Assembly (NCBI GenBank): GCA_023038255.1
Contig: CP082927.1
Coordinates: forward strand, 510,146 to 574,145
Source: Candidatus Peribacteria bacterium
GTDB lineage: Bacteria; Patescibacteriota; Gracilibacteria; Peribacterales; Peribacteraceae
Direction of reading: 5' to 3'
DNA: 64,000 nt
This document shows, piece after piece, positions 24,174 through 32,892 of the stretch; position 1 is the first letter of the stretch, and every line of letters begins with the position of its first letter. A program made the translations under genes and the position numbers. The notes beneath the pieces were generated by a model. That model was not told the DNA's origin and did not search any database. It worked only from the letters and a program-made list of their open reading frames with translations.

Positions 24174-25385
24174 TTAATCAAACTCAAACCGCATCGGCAT
24201 AGTCCACTGTGGCCCTTTGCAGAAGAGGATCTGATACAGCTGCAATTCGCCGTAGCGGAATGCTGCCTCACAGACCTGCAGATAGTAGTCCCACATACGG
24301 AGGAATTCCTCATTATATTCGGGACCTATTGCTTTGATGGCAGTGCGGTTCCTGTTGAACTTTTCCTTCCAATGACGGAGCGTTTCTGCGTAATGCAGTT
24401 TCAGGTTTTCGACATGTCCCACTGTGAGTCCTGCGCGGCGCATTTCTTCAATGAGCTCTTCGAGACGGGGAAGACGGCCATCCGGGAAAATATACCGGTT
24501 GATCCATGCGTCTGTTGTTTCGTGCGGTGCTGCGGTGGAACCGATCGTGTGCACGAGTCCGACACCACCGTCTTTGAGGAGATCTGACACTTTCCCGATG
24601 AACGTCTCATAGCCACGCTGCCACGTATGTTCTGCCAGACCGATGGAGACGACGTGGTCGAATGAACCGGTCATATCCCGGTAATCTTTCAGATCAATAT
24701 GGATGTTGTCCTGCAGCCCCTCCTCTTTTATTTTGTTATTTCCCCATTCGTGCTGTCCTTCGCTGAGAGTGACGCCCACTCCGCTTATGCCAAAATGCTT
24801 CGCACCGTACCGGAGCATGCCCCCGAATCCGCACCCCAGATCGACAATATGTTCGCCGGGCTTGAGGCCGAGTTTGCGTGCGACGCGCTCATGCTTCTGG
24901 TCCTGCATCTGTTCGATCGTATCGTTTTTATCTTTCTGATAGCCGCACGTATAGGCCATGTTGGTATCCAGAAAAAGTTCATAGAAGTCATTGCCGACAT
25001 CATAGTGCTGTTGAATGTTTGCCTTACTGCGGCTGCGTGATCCGTTAGCAAGAATACGTGTGGCAACAGCAGAGAGAAGCAGGGAGGGGGAGACGCGAAT
25101 GGTGTTGTAGAGTTCATTGCACAGCATCGGGCCGATGCAGCTTGCAATATCATTGTCTTTTGCATCCCACCATCCTTCCATATAACTTTCGCCAAGACCC
25201 AGTGACCCCTGACTGATGACGCGATCGTAGAACTCGGGATTGTTGATGATCATTGTTCCTTCCGGCCCGGTCCCTTTTTTTCCGAACGCATGGGCCACAC
25301 CTGTTTCATCAATCATTGTAATATGACCGATTTTGATATGAGCAAGGATATCGTGAATGAATGATGCGGATCGGGCGGCAGACAT
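24174..25385 (-). CDS. cfa: Cyclopropane-fatty-acyl-phospholipid synthase family methyltransferase
   Basis: The family transfers a methyl group from S-adenosylmethionine onto double bonds of acyl chains in membrane phospholipids. From ATG at 25385 the protein has 403 residues (a start at 25421 would overlap the upstream gene). Visible motifs: QHYDVGNDFYELFLD, AYTCGY, the SAM site VDLGCGFGGMLRYGAKHFG, SIGLAEHTW, LVHTIG, WINRYIFPDGRLP and YYLQVCEAAFRYGELQLYQ. Cys, Glu, His and Tyr positions corresponding, as far as I recall, to the bicarbonate site of E. coli CFA synthase are all present (TCGY, AEH, VHT, HYAE). It follows a flavin oxidoreductase gene by 19 nt, so the two probably act on the same lipid. 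Confidence 0.88.
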   Translation of the reverse strand: MSAARSASFIHDILAHIKIGHITMIDETGVAHAFGKKGTGPEGTMIINNPEFYDRVISQGSLGLGESYMEGWWDAKDNDIASCIGPMLCNELYNTIRVSPSLLLSAVATRILANGSRSRSKANIQQHYDVGNDFYELFLDTNMAYTCGYQKDKNDTIEQMQDQKHERVARKLGLKPGEHIVDLGCGFGGMLRYGAKHFGISGVGVTLSEGQHEWGNNKIKEEGLQDNIHIDLKDYRDMTGSFDHVVSIGLAEHTWQRGYETFIGKVSDLLKDGGVGLVHTIGSTAAPHETTDAWINRYIFPDGRLPRLEELIEEMRRAGLTVGHVENLKLHYAETLRHWKEKFNRNRTAIKAIGPEYNEEFLRMWDYYLQVCEAAFRYGELQLYQILFCKGPQWTMPMRFEFD

Positions 25386-25404
25386 GGAAAGAGGGGAGGG
25401 GCAA

Positions 25405-26739
25405 TCAGGCACGGAGCACACATTTTTCGTACAGATCCTTCAGACGTTGTCCGGGGTCGTACCGGTGCTTGAGAGCAGTATAGACCGGTCCGTTGTAGAT
25501 GCGCCAGAACGTTTCCTTGTCATAAAATGCTTCAGAATAGAGCGATTTCAACCCATTCAGCTCCAGCGTTTTCTCTTCAACTTTCCTGTTAAAAAATCCA
25601 CGCGGATGCTTTTCCTTTGTTGTCACAAAATCCCAGAATCCGAAATCAATCTGCAATTCCGTGTGATGTACCGGGAAGAGAGGGAAGATCTTCGATGAAT
25701 CCGGAGACGCTGTCGGACAGGTCCAGATCGGGAAGATGCCGATCTCTTTATCCAGAAAATCCAGAAATGCCGGCGACTGACTCACGGGAATACAAATGTC
25801 CTGAATCACGGATTCGCTATGCGTCGAGGTAAACGGTTTGATGTATTGTTCGCTGAACTTCGTGCGGTTATTCCAGCGCATGATTTTCTGATACGTCACT
25901 GAATTCAACCGTCTGCGCCCCATCAGGAGCCGCAACAGGGGATTGTGCATGCCGAGATTCTTCGAACACCAGAACCAGTCCGTGTCCCAACGCCAAATGA
26001 AATCATGTGTCGTCAGATAATCATCATCACGCTGTTTGATGGACGTATAGAACATCTTCATCCATGTGTAATCACTGACGTATGGTGCTTCATCCACAAA
26101 TGTCCCGGTGACGAGCACCATCTCATTTTTGGAAAACACGACACCATCCACATACGTGGCGGTTGTGTCTTTGCAGGTGCGATTGAGATCGGCAAAGTAC
26201 AACGATGGATCGCTGTACTTTGTATACTGCAGATGCACGAACTTTTTCGCAGGAATCACTTTGGCGCGGACTTTGAGAATGTAACCGAGCGTGCCGTAGG
26301 AATTCGGCAGGCCGAAGAACAGATCTTTGTGCTCATTTGTCGGCGTTGCTTTCACGACGGTTCCGTCAGCAAGAAGGACCTCCATCTCCAGAACAGTGTC
26401 GTGCACAAGTCCTTCCTTAAAGGATGATGCTTCGATTCCCACACCGGAAATCGCGCCGCCGATTGTGATGGATCGCAGTTGCGGAACAACGGCCGGGACG
26501 CATCCGTGTTTCAGTGTCTCGTCAACGAGTGCTGCGAATGTTGTCATGCCTTCCACGTCCACCCAACCTTCCTGTGCATTCACTTCAAGCACATGAGAAA
26601 AATTGCGGACATCAAGCTTCACCTTTTTTTCTTCTGCGCGGTCGCGAAACAGATTGCTCGTTTCCTTCTGCAGACCGATCACCCCCTCAGAGAAGCGGAT
26701 GGTTGCAATAAGCTGCTGCTTACGGTCTTCGTAGGTCAT
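25405..26739 (-). CDS. FAD-linked oxidoreductase, DHCR24 / 10-methyl fatty acid reductase-like
   Basis: The 444-residue protein has the vanillyl-alcohol-oxidase/p-cresol-methylhydroxylase FAD fold: VDVEGMTTFAALVDETLKHG (about 60-79), PQLRSITIGGAISGVGIEAS (about 86-105, pyrophosphate loop), and GLPNSYGTLGYILKVRAKVIP (about 143-163). It most resembles delta-24-sterol-reductase-like oxidoreductases. In actinobacteria such an enzyme (TmsA/BfaA) pairs with a CFA-like methyltransferase (TmsB/BfaB) to make 10-methyl branched acyl chains. The same pairing occurs here, with the methyltransferase immediately downstream. A TATTAT box (minus strand 26748-26753) lies 8 nt before the ATG. The lipid role is inferred from context; other FAD oxidases are possible. 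Confidence 0.78.
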   Translation of the reverse strand: MTYEDRKQQLIATIRFSEGVIGLQKETSNLFRDRAEEKKVKLDVRNFSHVLEVNAQEGWVDVEGMTTFAALVDETLKHGCVPAVVPQLRSITIGGAISGVGIEASSFKEGLVHDTVLEMEVLLADGTVVKATPTNEHKDLFFGLPNSYGTLGYILKVRAKVIPAKKFVHLQYTKYSDPSLYFADLNRTCKDTTATYVDGVVFSKNEMVLVTGTFVDEAPYVSDYTWMKMFYTSIKQRDDDYLTTHDFIWRWDTDWFWCSKNLGMHNPLLRLLMGRRRLNSVTYQKIMRWNNRTKFSEQYIKPFTSTHSESVIQDICIPVSQSPAFLDFLDKEIGIFPIWTCPTASPDSSKIFPLFPVHHTELQIDFGFWDFVTTKEKHPRGFFNRKVEEKTLELNGLKSLYSEAFYDKETFWRIYNGPVYTALKHRYDPGQRLKDLYEKCVLRA

Positions 26740-26769
26740 AGACAGTTATAATAGCAGAGAGTCTTCCGC

Positions 26770-27066
26770 TCATTTTTCTACAAGGTTTGCATCAATGTAT
26801 TCTCGTCTATTTTGCTGTTTGACGCCTTTTGGAATAAGCCAGAACGCAAGCATCAGCAGAAACGGGACAATCGTCAGATCATCCAGTTGCCCAAGAAGCG
26901 GCAGGAAGTCCGGAATAAAATCCAGCGGCATGAAAAAATAGAGGAGCGCGAGCCAGGGCAGGGTTTTTGAAACACCCGGTGTGCGGGGGTCGCGCGCGAG
27001 TGCTCTGTAGAACATGAGGTATGCCTGCAGTTTTCCAAAAAGTGAGCGTTGCATAGGAAATAGCAT
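26770..27066 (-). CDS. DUF1232 (YkvA-type) membrane protein
   Basis: The small protein has two hydrophobic segments (LPWLALLYFFMPLDFIPDFL and IVPFLLMLAFWLI) and the DUF1232 signature PLDFIPD followed by LGQLDDL. Function is unknown; members are small inner-membrane proteins. The start is uncertain: ATG 27066 (MLFPMQRS) or 27054 are favoured, because the longest frame (27147) would overlap the glyS end by 35 nt. It lies directly downstream of glyS on the same strand and may be co-transcribed. Confidence 0.8.
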   Translation of the reverse strand: MLFPMQRSLFGKLQAYLMFYRALARDPRTPGVSKTLPWLALLYFFMPLDFIPDFLPLLGQLDDLTIVPFLLMLAFWLIPKGVKQQNRREYIDANLVEK

Positions 27067-27112
27067 CTGCTTTTCAGGCAGTTTTGCAATTATTTCCGCG
27101 ACTATTCGGTTC

Positions 27113-28513
27113 TCAGCATGTTTTGAGCTTTGCCACAAGTTCACCAATGGTGAGGCGCTCCTGTGTGAGCGTGTCGCGGTCGCGGATGGTCACGGTGTCG
27201 GGTGCGCCCTGCTCTGCATCTTCGCCCACAGTTCCAAAATCGATCGTGATGCACTTCGGTGTACCGATTTCATCCTGACGGCGGTAGCGCTTGCCGATGC
27301 TTCCGGTGAGGTCGACATCTACCTTCAGGTTGGTCTCTTTCACAATCGTCGTATAGAGCTCGTCTGCTTTTGCAATCAGCGCATCTTTCTTGCTGAGGGG
27401 CAGGATCGCAAGATCGAACGGAGCGACGAGTGGCTTGAGGTGCAGGACCGTACGGACATCACCGTCTGCGATTTCTTCGTCTGCGTATGCTTCGAGAAGA
27501 ATCGCAAGCACCGTGCGGGTCAGACCGAATGTCGGCTCGACCACGTACGGCACGAATTTCTTCGTCGGCTCGTCCGGGTCCTGATACGACATGTCCTGGC
27601 CGCTGAATTTTTGATGCTGTGTGAGATCGAAATCAGATCGGTTAGCGAGTCCGTAGAGTTCGCCCCATCCCCACGGATACAGATATTCAATATCGAGTGT
27701 CCGGGAGGAATAGTGCGAGAGTTCTTCTTTGGTGTGTTCACGGATGCGCAGACGCTCGGGAGAGAGTCCGATATCCAGACACCACTGCCACATTTCGTCT
27801 TTCCACTTTTCGAAGATCGGGCCTTCGGTTCCCGGTTCCACAAAGTACTCGATTTCCATCTGCTGGAATTCCCGTGTGCGGAACGTGAAATTTCCCGGCG
27901 TGATTTCGTTGCGGAAAACGGTTCCGACCTGTGCCACGCCAAACGGCAGACGCTTGCGGGAAGTCATCGCAATGTTTTTGAAGTTCACGAACATTCCCTG
28001 TGCTGTTTCCGGGCGCAGATAAATATCTGTTCCCTCTCCTTCAATCACGCCCTGCTGTGTGCGGAACATCAGGTTGAATTTTTTGGCAACAGCCCAGTCC
28101 ACACTGCCGCAGCTCGGACAGCCGATTTTTTCAGCGGTGAGCATTGGCTGCACTTGGTCGAGGGTGAGAACGGCGGCTGCCTCTACGCCCATTTTTTCTT
28201 CAATCAGTTTGTCGCCGCGGAAACGCTGTTTGCATTTCTTGCAGTCGACCAATGGGTCGCCGAAGTTGCTCACATGTCCGCTCGCCTCCCACACTTTCGG
28301 GTTCATCAGGATGCCTGTCTCAAGTCCCACCATATCGCGGCGCTGACGGACGAAGCGGTTCCACCACTCACGCTGAACGCGGTTTTTAATCTCCAGTCCC
28401 AGCGGTCCGTAGTCCCATGTGTTGGCAAGGCCGCCGTAAATATCGGAGCCCGGGAAGATAAATCCTCTGCGCTTGCAGAGGGAAACGAGAGTGTCGAGGG
28501 TGGATGCGGGCAT
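27113..28513 (-). CDS. glyS: Glycyl-tRNA synthetase, homodimeric type
   Basis: The enzyme charges tRNA-Gly. The 466 residues are of the single-chain class II type found in Gram-positives, archaea and eukaryotes, not the alpha2-beta2 form. Motifs: RRGFIFPGSDIYGGLANTWD near the N-terminus, two cysteine pairs (CKKC, CPSC), RPETAQGMFVNFKN (about 164-177), FRTREFQQMEIEYFV (motif 2 region, about 211-225), and motif 3 FGLTRTVLAILLEAY. The anticodon-binding domain occupies about the last 100 residues. TAGTAT lies about 8 nt before the ATG on the minus strand. Confidence 0.96.
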   Translation of the reverse strand: MPASTLDTLVSLCKRRGFIFPGSDIYGGLANTWDYGPLGLEIKNRVQREWWNRFVRQRRDMVGLETGILMNPKVWEASGHVSNFGDPLVDCKKCKQRFRGDKLIEEKMGVEAAAVLTLDQVQPMLTAEKIGCPSCGSVDWAVAKKFNLMFRTQQGVIEGEGTDIYLRPETAQGMFVNFKNIAMTSRKRLPFGVAQVGTVFRNEITPGNFTFRTREFQQMEIEYFVEPGTEGPIFEKWKDEMWQWCLDIGLSPERLRIREHTKEELSHYSSRTLDIEYLYPWGWGELYGLANRSDFDLTQHQKFSGQDMSYQDPDEPTKKFVPYVVEPTFGLTRTVLAILLEAYADEEIADGDVRTVLHLKPLVAPFDLAILPLSKKDALIAKADELYTTIVKETNLKVDVDLTGSIGKRYRRQDEIGTPKCITIDFGTVGEDAEQGAPDTVTIRDRDTLTQERLTIGELVAKLKTC

Positions 28514-28524
28514 AGGTCACGATA

Positions 28525-30405
28525 CTAGCGAAGATTCAACCGCTGCAAAAGGCTCTTCTGCCCCTTTTTGGCAGGCGCAAAGGGATGTATGGACCTGATC
28601 AGCGAGAAAAACTTCCAGGATAGTCCGCTGACCGTTCCCTTCTGATACACATGCAGATGTCGCCAGGTCACAAAGAAGACGATCATATTGGCAGTTGCAA
28701 TGGCTACAGCGTGGGATTTTCCGAAGGTTTCCTGCACCAGCACTCTGTCGAAATCCGAGAAGGCAACCAATGAAACAAGGTTCAGGAGGAAGAGGAAGGA
28801 GGCGCTCAGATACAGGAAGATTCCTTTGCGCCCCGTCATCACCAGCGGAAGTCCGAGAGCCATGTAGGCAAACAAATACCGCTCGTGCATTTCCGCGTTG
28901 AAGAGGAAGAATGAATAGGCAATCAGCGCAGCAGACAAAAAGACGACACCTGTTTTTCCTTTCATCTCAATATCATTCCTGATGGATCGCATCCATCCGA
29001 ACGTGACAGAGAGAATCACAATGCCCCACAGAATCAGTCCGACTGTGCGGTGCTCCATGACATTCAGGAAAAGATCCGTTGCGGATTTTCCGGTGTCTCT
29101 GGAGTAGAGCATGACCCACATGTTGTACGCGTTCGAACTGAGGCTTGAGTAATATCCGACGGAGTTCACGAAAATATCAACAAATTTGCCGGACATGTTT
29201 TTTGCAATAAACGGAATCATCACAGGAACAGTCACAATGGCGCCACCGGCAATCATCATCAGCCAGCGGTGCCAGTAGAGTCCTGCGATAATCGCAAGAA
29301 CCGGCAGGATAATAATCGCCTGCATTTTGAAGAGGAGTGCCGCCGTGACAGCCATGCCCGCAAACAGCCATCGGTGACGCTGTGCAGCAAGAAGGGACAG
29401 ACACATGAAGAGGGTAAACACGCTGTCGGTCTGACCCCAGATGCTGGAGTCGTGGAAGACGGCGGGATGCACGGCATACAGGAGCGCTGCAAAGAGCGCC
29501 TTCCTGCGGCCGGCCATCGGCACAAGGACAAGGAAGAGCACGACAACCGTTACAAGATCCGCAATCATGGCAGGCAATTTGATGATGATATCAAATGCCG
29601 GCAGTTCCGGATCGAAGTCCGGGGAGACGGTGTACTTGAAGAAATACCCGGCCGTCGCAAACATCAGAATATTGAGCGGCGGATAGTTTGGGAGCATGAC
29701 TTCCGGATTCACCTGTTCGTTATAGGACTGCACCATGCCAAGTTCGACAGCACTTCTCGACCATTCCTGATTGAGATGAATGTCGCCGCCGAATCCGCCG
29801 TGCCACGAAAGCGAGAGGCGGATGAGAAGACCGATCGCAATAAGAGCGGGCAGGAACGCAGCCTCTTTTGCTTTTTTTGAAAGCAGGATCAGACGGGCGC
29901 CAATCCAGGAGAAGAGTGCGGCCATGAAAAGGACAAGAGTCAGCAGCAAAGGATCAAGCCAGGATGTGCGCATCAGGAATCCTCCCTTACCACCGGTGTC
30001 ATGCACGCGGGCAGAGAGCATATTGTCTCCAGCCTTCAGTGCAGGCAGACGAATGGCGTGACCGGGACCCATATTGCACAGACCCGCGACGTTGTGGACC
30101 GTCTCACCATTCACGATCATTTCCTCCAGACAATCATCGGGTCCAATGACGAATGTGCTGGCATGCAATCTGTTGAGGGAAAAGTTCACGTTCACGGTGA
30201 AGTATTCACCCTCTCCGTCCATGGTAAAAGGAATGCCGACCTCATGCGATGCGCGATTGTCATACTGATACACAGCGGTCGCATTGTAAGCGCCGAGCGA
30301 GAGCGCGGCGGCAAGACTGCCGGCCATCAGGAGTGTGCAGACACAGATTTCTGCAATGAACGCTGCGGTCCAGCGGGATTGTGGAAGAGAGAAGCGGGAG
30401 AACAT
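28525..30405 (-). CDS. GT-C family membrane glycosyltransferase 1 (PMT/mannosyltransferase-like)
   Basis: The 626-residue protein has a signal-anchor helix, an extracytoplasmic strand-rich domain (about 45-150) and then about ten membrane helices. GT-C hallmarks include GFGGDIHLNQEWSR (acidic first loop), PNYPPLNILMF, SSIWGQTDSVFTLFM and AEMHERYLFAYMALG. Such enzymes transfer sugars from polyprenyl-phosphate donors outside the membrane. The extra N-terminal domain, with a probable jelly-roll-like strand pattern, is unusual and may bind the acceptor. The ATG directly follows the stop of the upstream gene (TAAATG), so the pair is co-translated. The donor and acceptor are unknown. Confidence 0.82.
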   Translation of the reverse strand: MFSRFSLPQSRWTAAFIAEICVCTLLMAGSLAAALSLGAYNATAVYQYDNRASHEVGIPFTMDGEGEYFTVNVNFSLNRLHASTFVIGPDDCLEEMIVNGETVHNVAGLCNMGPGHAIRLPALKAGDNMLSARVHDTGGKGGFLMRTSWLDPLLLTLVLFMAALFSWIGARLILLSKKAKEAAFLPALIAIGLLIRLSLSWHGGFGGDIHLNQEWSRSAVELGMVQSYNEQVNPEVMLPNYPPLNILMFATAGYFFKYTVSPDFDPELPAFDIIIKLPAMIADLVTVVVLFLVLVPMAGRRKALFAALLYAVHPAVFHDSSIWGQTDSVFTLFMCLSLLAAQRHRWLFAGMAVTAALLFKMQAIIILPVLAIIAGLYWHRWLMMIAGGAIVTVPVMIPFIAKNMSGKFVDIFVNSVGYYSSLSSNAYNMWVMLYSRDTGKSATDLFLNVMEHRTVGLILWGIVILSVTFGWMRSIRNDIEMKGKTGVVFLSAALIAYSFFLFNAEMHERYLFAYMALGLPLVMTGRKGIFLYLSASFLFLLNLVSLVAFSDFDRVLVQETFGKSHAVAIATANMIVFFVTWRHLHVYQKGTVSGLSWKFFSLIRSIHPFAPAKKGQKSLLQRLNLR

Positions 30406-32007
30406 TTAGCGGCGGGGAAGGGCGGTCGCGTAAAAATCAAAGATATGCAGATCATAAGACTCGTTATCGTAGCTTTCTATTTCATCTTTGTGGATGACAT
30501 ACGCGTCATAGTCTCTATCGGTACAACGTCCGAGTCCGAACGTGAAACGCCCGAAGGAGCGTGCCCATTGGAATTCTGCTCCGGGATTGTCGTACTGCAC
30601 GGTCTCAGCAAATTCGCGCGGACCGGTTTTGCTGTAAAAGAGCGCGAAGATATACGGCATATTTACACGATCCGTCACACAGATCGGACCATCCGTCGCA
30701 TCCACAGCTGTTTCAATGGCAGGACCGAGGCCTGTAAAGAAATCATCAGCAGCTTCTGTTTTGTACCAGGTGAAATAGGTGTGTGTGAAAAAGAGGAAGA
30801 AGATGAGGAACACGGCGACAATACCATTCCGTACAAATTTGCCTGTGGATGCTGCAGCCTGCACGCCGAGTGCACAGAAGAAAATGAGCGGCAGGAAGAT
30901 AATGTTAATGCGGTTCACATTGACCGATTGCAACGCTGCAAGAACGATTGATGAGAAGAGCCATGCAAGCAAAAAGATCAGCGGATCTTTTCCGCGATTC
31001 ATCCAGACCCGATGGATGGCAATCAGTAATCCCACAATCGCAAACGGCAGACCGATGAGATACAGAAGTCCGTATCCCGGCAAGCTATTCCAAATGAGCC
31101 CGTCATCCTGCCAGAGAAGCAGACGCCAGAAATCTGTGAGGTTATGCAATATTTCACTGCCATTTCCGCCAAACACACTTGAGACAGTCTGAAAACGCGG
31201 CACACCGCTCAAGCGCGGAATACTCATAAACGGCAGCACAATCGAACTCCACTGGAACTGGTTGATGAGCACGTAGAGGGCGATCGGTAATCCTGTGATG
31301 AATCCGACAATCGCAGAGAGCCCAAGCGTGGACCATGTTGTTTTCCAGAAGAGGCGCAGCGCGATGAGGGTCAGCAGAAGAAAGACCGGGACAACAACGT
31401 ACGCGGTTCCATACAAATAGAGGCATAGTCCGAGAACGAACGCGGCCCAGGGAAGATAGATGCGCTTCTGCAGCCCGAGGACGAGCAGAAACACTGCAAT
31501 GAGAAACATGCCCGGCAACACATTCGAATCAAGTCCCCAGCGGGAAATCATGATGTGCCAGGGGTTGATGCTGAGCAGGAAGAGCGCCATTACCGCGGTC
31601 GGTCTGTCGGTACAGCGGCGTGCAAGCGCATAGAAGAGGATCAAAGAGGCGATACCGAGCACGAGATGCGGCATGCGGATCGATACTTCCGAGAGTCCCA
31701 GAAAGAGCATGAACGGCCATGCGAGGTACCCGTTGAGCGCATACATACCCGATCCCCACGACACAAACATCACGGGAAACGGAAACGCATTGCGATCAAT
31801 CCCGTTCGTCAGTACAGCCCATGCGTCATAGCCCGTTGCGGCTTCATCCTGATTGAGTCCCGCAGGGATATCACCAAAAGCCCAGGTGCGCACGAGAATG
31901 CCGATCAGAAGGATGAGACAGATATCCCAGTTCCCGCGCAGAGTCCGGACGAAGTGTGACCACGTGAGGTGCGTTCTGAGAGCGTGAAGGATGCGTGCTT
32001 TCTTCAT
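30406..32007 (-). CDS. GT-C family membrane glycosyltransferase 2 (ArnT/PMT-like)
   Basis: From ATG at 32007 (with AGGA 6-9 nt upstream) the protein has 533 residues and about eleven membrane helices. The first extracytoplasmic loop carries GDIPAGLNQDEAATGYDAWA, the Asp/Glu signature of ArnT/PMT-type GT-C enzymes, and ISRWGLDSNVLPGM follows. A soluble C-terminal domain covers the last ~110 residues (AIETAVDATDGPICVTDRVN onward). A longer frame to 32193 overlaps the divergent GT2 gene and is unlikely. It precedes the GT-C gene at 28525 with no gap, so both likely serve the same surface glycosylation pathway. Confidence 0.82.
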   Translation of the reverse strand: MKKARILHALRTHLTWSHFVRTLRGNWDICLILLIGILVRTWAFGDIPAGLNQDEAATGYDAWAVLTNGIDRNAFPFPVMFVSWGSGMYALNGYLAWPFMLFLGLSEVSIRMPHLVLGIASLILFYALARRCTDRPTAVMALFLLSINPWHIMISRWGLDSNVLPGMFLIAVFLLVLGLQKRIYLPWAAFVLGLCLYLYGTAYVVVPVFLLLTLIALRLFWKTTWSTLGLSAIVGFITGLPIALYVLINQFQWSSIVLPFMSIPRLSGVPRFQTVSSVFGGNGSEILHNLTDFWRLLLWQDDGLIWNSLPGYGLLYLIGLPFAIVGLLIAIHRVWMNRGKDPLIFLLAWLFSSIVLAALQSVNVNRINIIFLPLIFFCALGVQAAASTGKFVRNGIVAVFLIFFLFFTHTYFTWYKTEAADDFFTGLGPAIETAVDATDGPICVTDRVNMPYIFALFYSKTGPREFAETVQYDNPGAEFQWARSFGRFTFGLGRCTDRDYDAYVIHKDEIESYDNESYDLHIFDFYATALPRR

Positions 32008-32187
32008 AGATTCCTGAAAGGGTACCTGCATACTGCAGAAAAACTGAGTGACAGAAGTATCGCAGGTTTTTACAATGTTAGCTATGATGCTTTGGTACAG
32101 CGCGTGAAGCCGCATGATTCGTGTGTCACGGAATGCCGGTGAAAACGTCTGAGAATCTGCAGTGCATTTTTCCTCCCGACTCTTCCC

Positions 32188-32871
32188 ATGCAACTCTCCA
32201 TTGTCCTCCCGTGTTATAACGAAGAAGAAAATATTGCCGCCGCCGTCGAAGATGTCCGTTCATGGATGGACAGTGCATCTATTGAAGGAGAGATTATTGT
32301 TGTCGATGACGGATCGAAAGACCGCTCGCTCGCGATTCTCGCAGATTTGAAAAAGAAGACGCCCCGCCTGCGCATTGTTGAACACAAGAAAAACGGTGGA
32401 TACGGAATCGCTGTCCGTTCGGGATGTGATGCTGCCACAACAGAGTGGATTGCGTTTATGGACAGTGACGGACAGTTCCTTGCGAAGGACTTTGAAAAGC
32501 TCCTGCCGTTTGCAAAAGACTACGCATTCGTTACCGGCCGCCGCGCGCGCCGCGCTGATTCCTTCATCCGCAACATGTTCGGAAAAGTGCTCGGGGGCAT
32601 GAACGTGCTCGTTCTCGGTCTCTGGGTCCGCGATGTGAACTGCGGCATGAAAATGTTCCGGAAAGACATCTGGCCGACTATCCGCCCGACACGGGGCGTG
32701 GAGAAACTCTTCAACACCGAAATGTTCCTGCGTCTGAAGCGCAACAAGATTCCCTGGAAGACCGTGAACGTCCCGCACTATCCGCGCCTGCGCGGCACAC
32801 CGACAGGGGGTTCGATCCGCGTGATCTTCCGCATGTTCAAGGAATTGTGGGATTTGCGGTTTACGGCCTGA
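32188..32871 (+). CDS. GT2 family glycosyltransferase, polyprenyl-phosphate-sugar synthase-like
   Basis: The 227-residue protein is a soluble DPM1-like GT-A enzyme: SIVLPCYNEEENIAAAVEDV (N-terminal nucleotide site), IIVVDDGSKDRS with the first Asp pair, GGYGIAVRSGCDAATTEW, and metal-binding FMDSDGQFLAKDFEKLLPF. No C-terminal membrane helices are seen, which fits the small Dol-P-Man synthase form. It would load sugar from a nucleotide donor onto a lipid carrier for the neighbouring GT-C enzymes (28525-32007) and the PMT (32893-34401). Confidence 0.9.
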   Translation: MQLSIVLPCYNEEENIAAAVEDVRSWMDSASIEGEIIVVDDGSKDRSLAILADLKKKTPRLRIVEHKKNGGYGIAVRSGCDAATTEWIAFMDSDGQFLAKDFEKLLPFAKDYAFVTGRRARRADSFIRNMFGKVLGGMNVLVLGLWVRDVNCGMKMFRKDIWPTIRPTRGVEKLFNTEMFLRLKRNKIPWKTVNVPHYPRLRGTPTGGSIRVIFRMFKELWDLRFTA

Positions 32872-32892
32872 GGAGCTGATTGATCATCGGTA

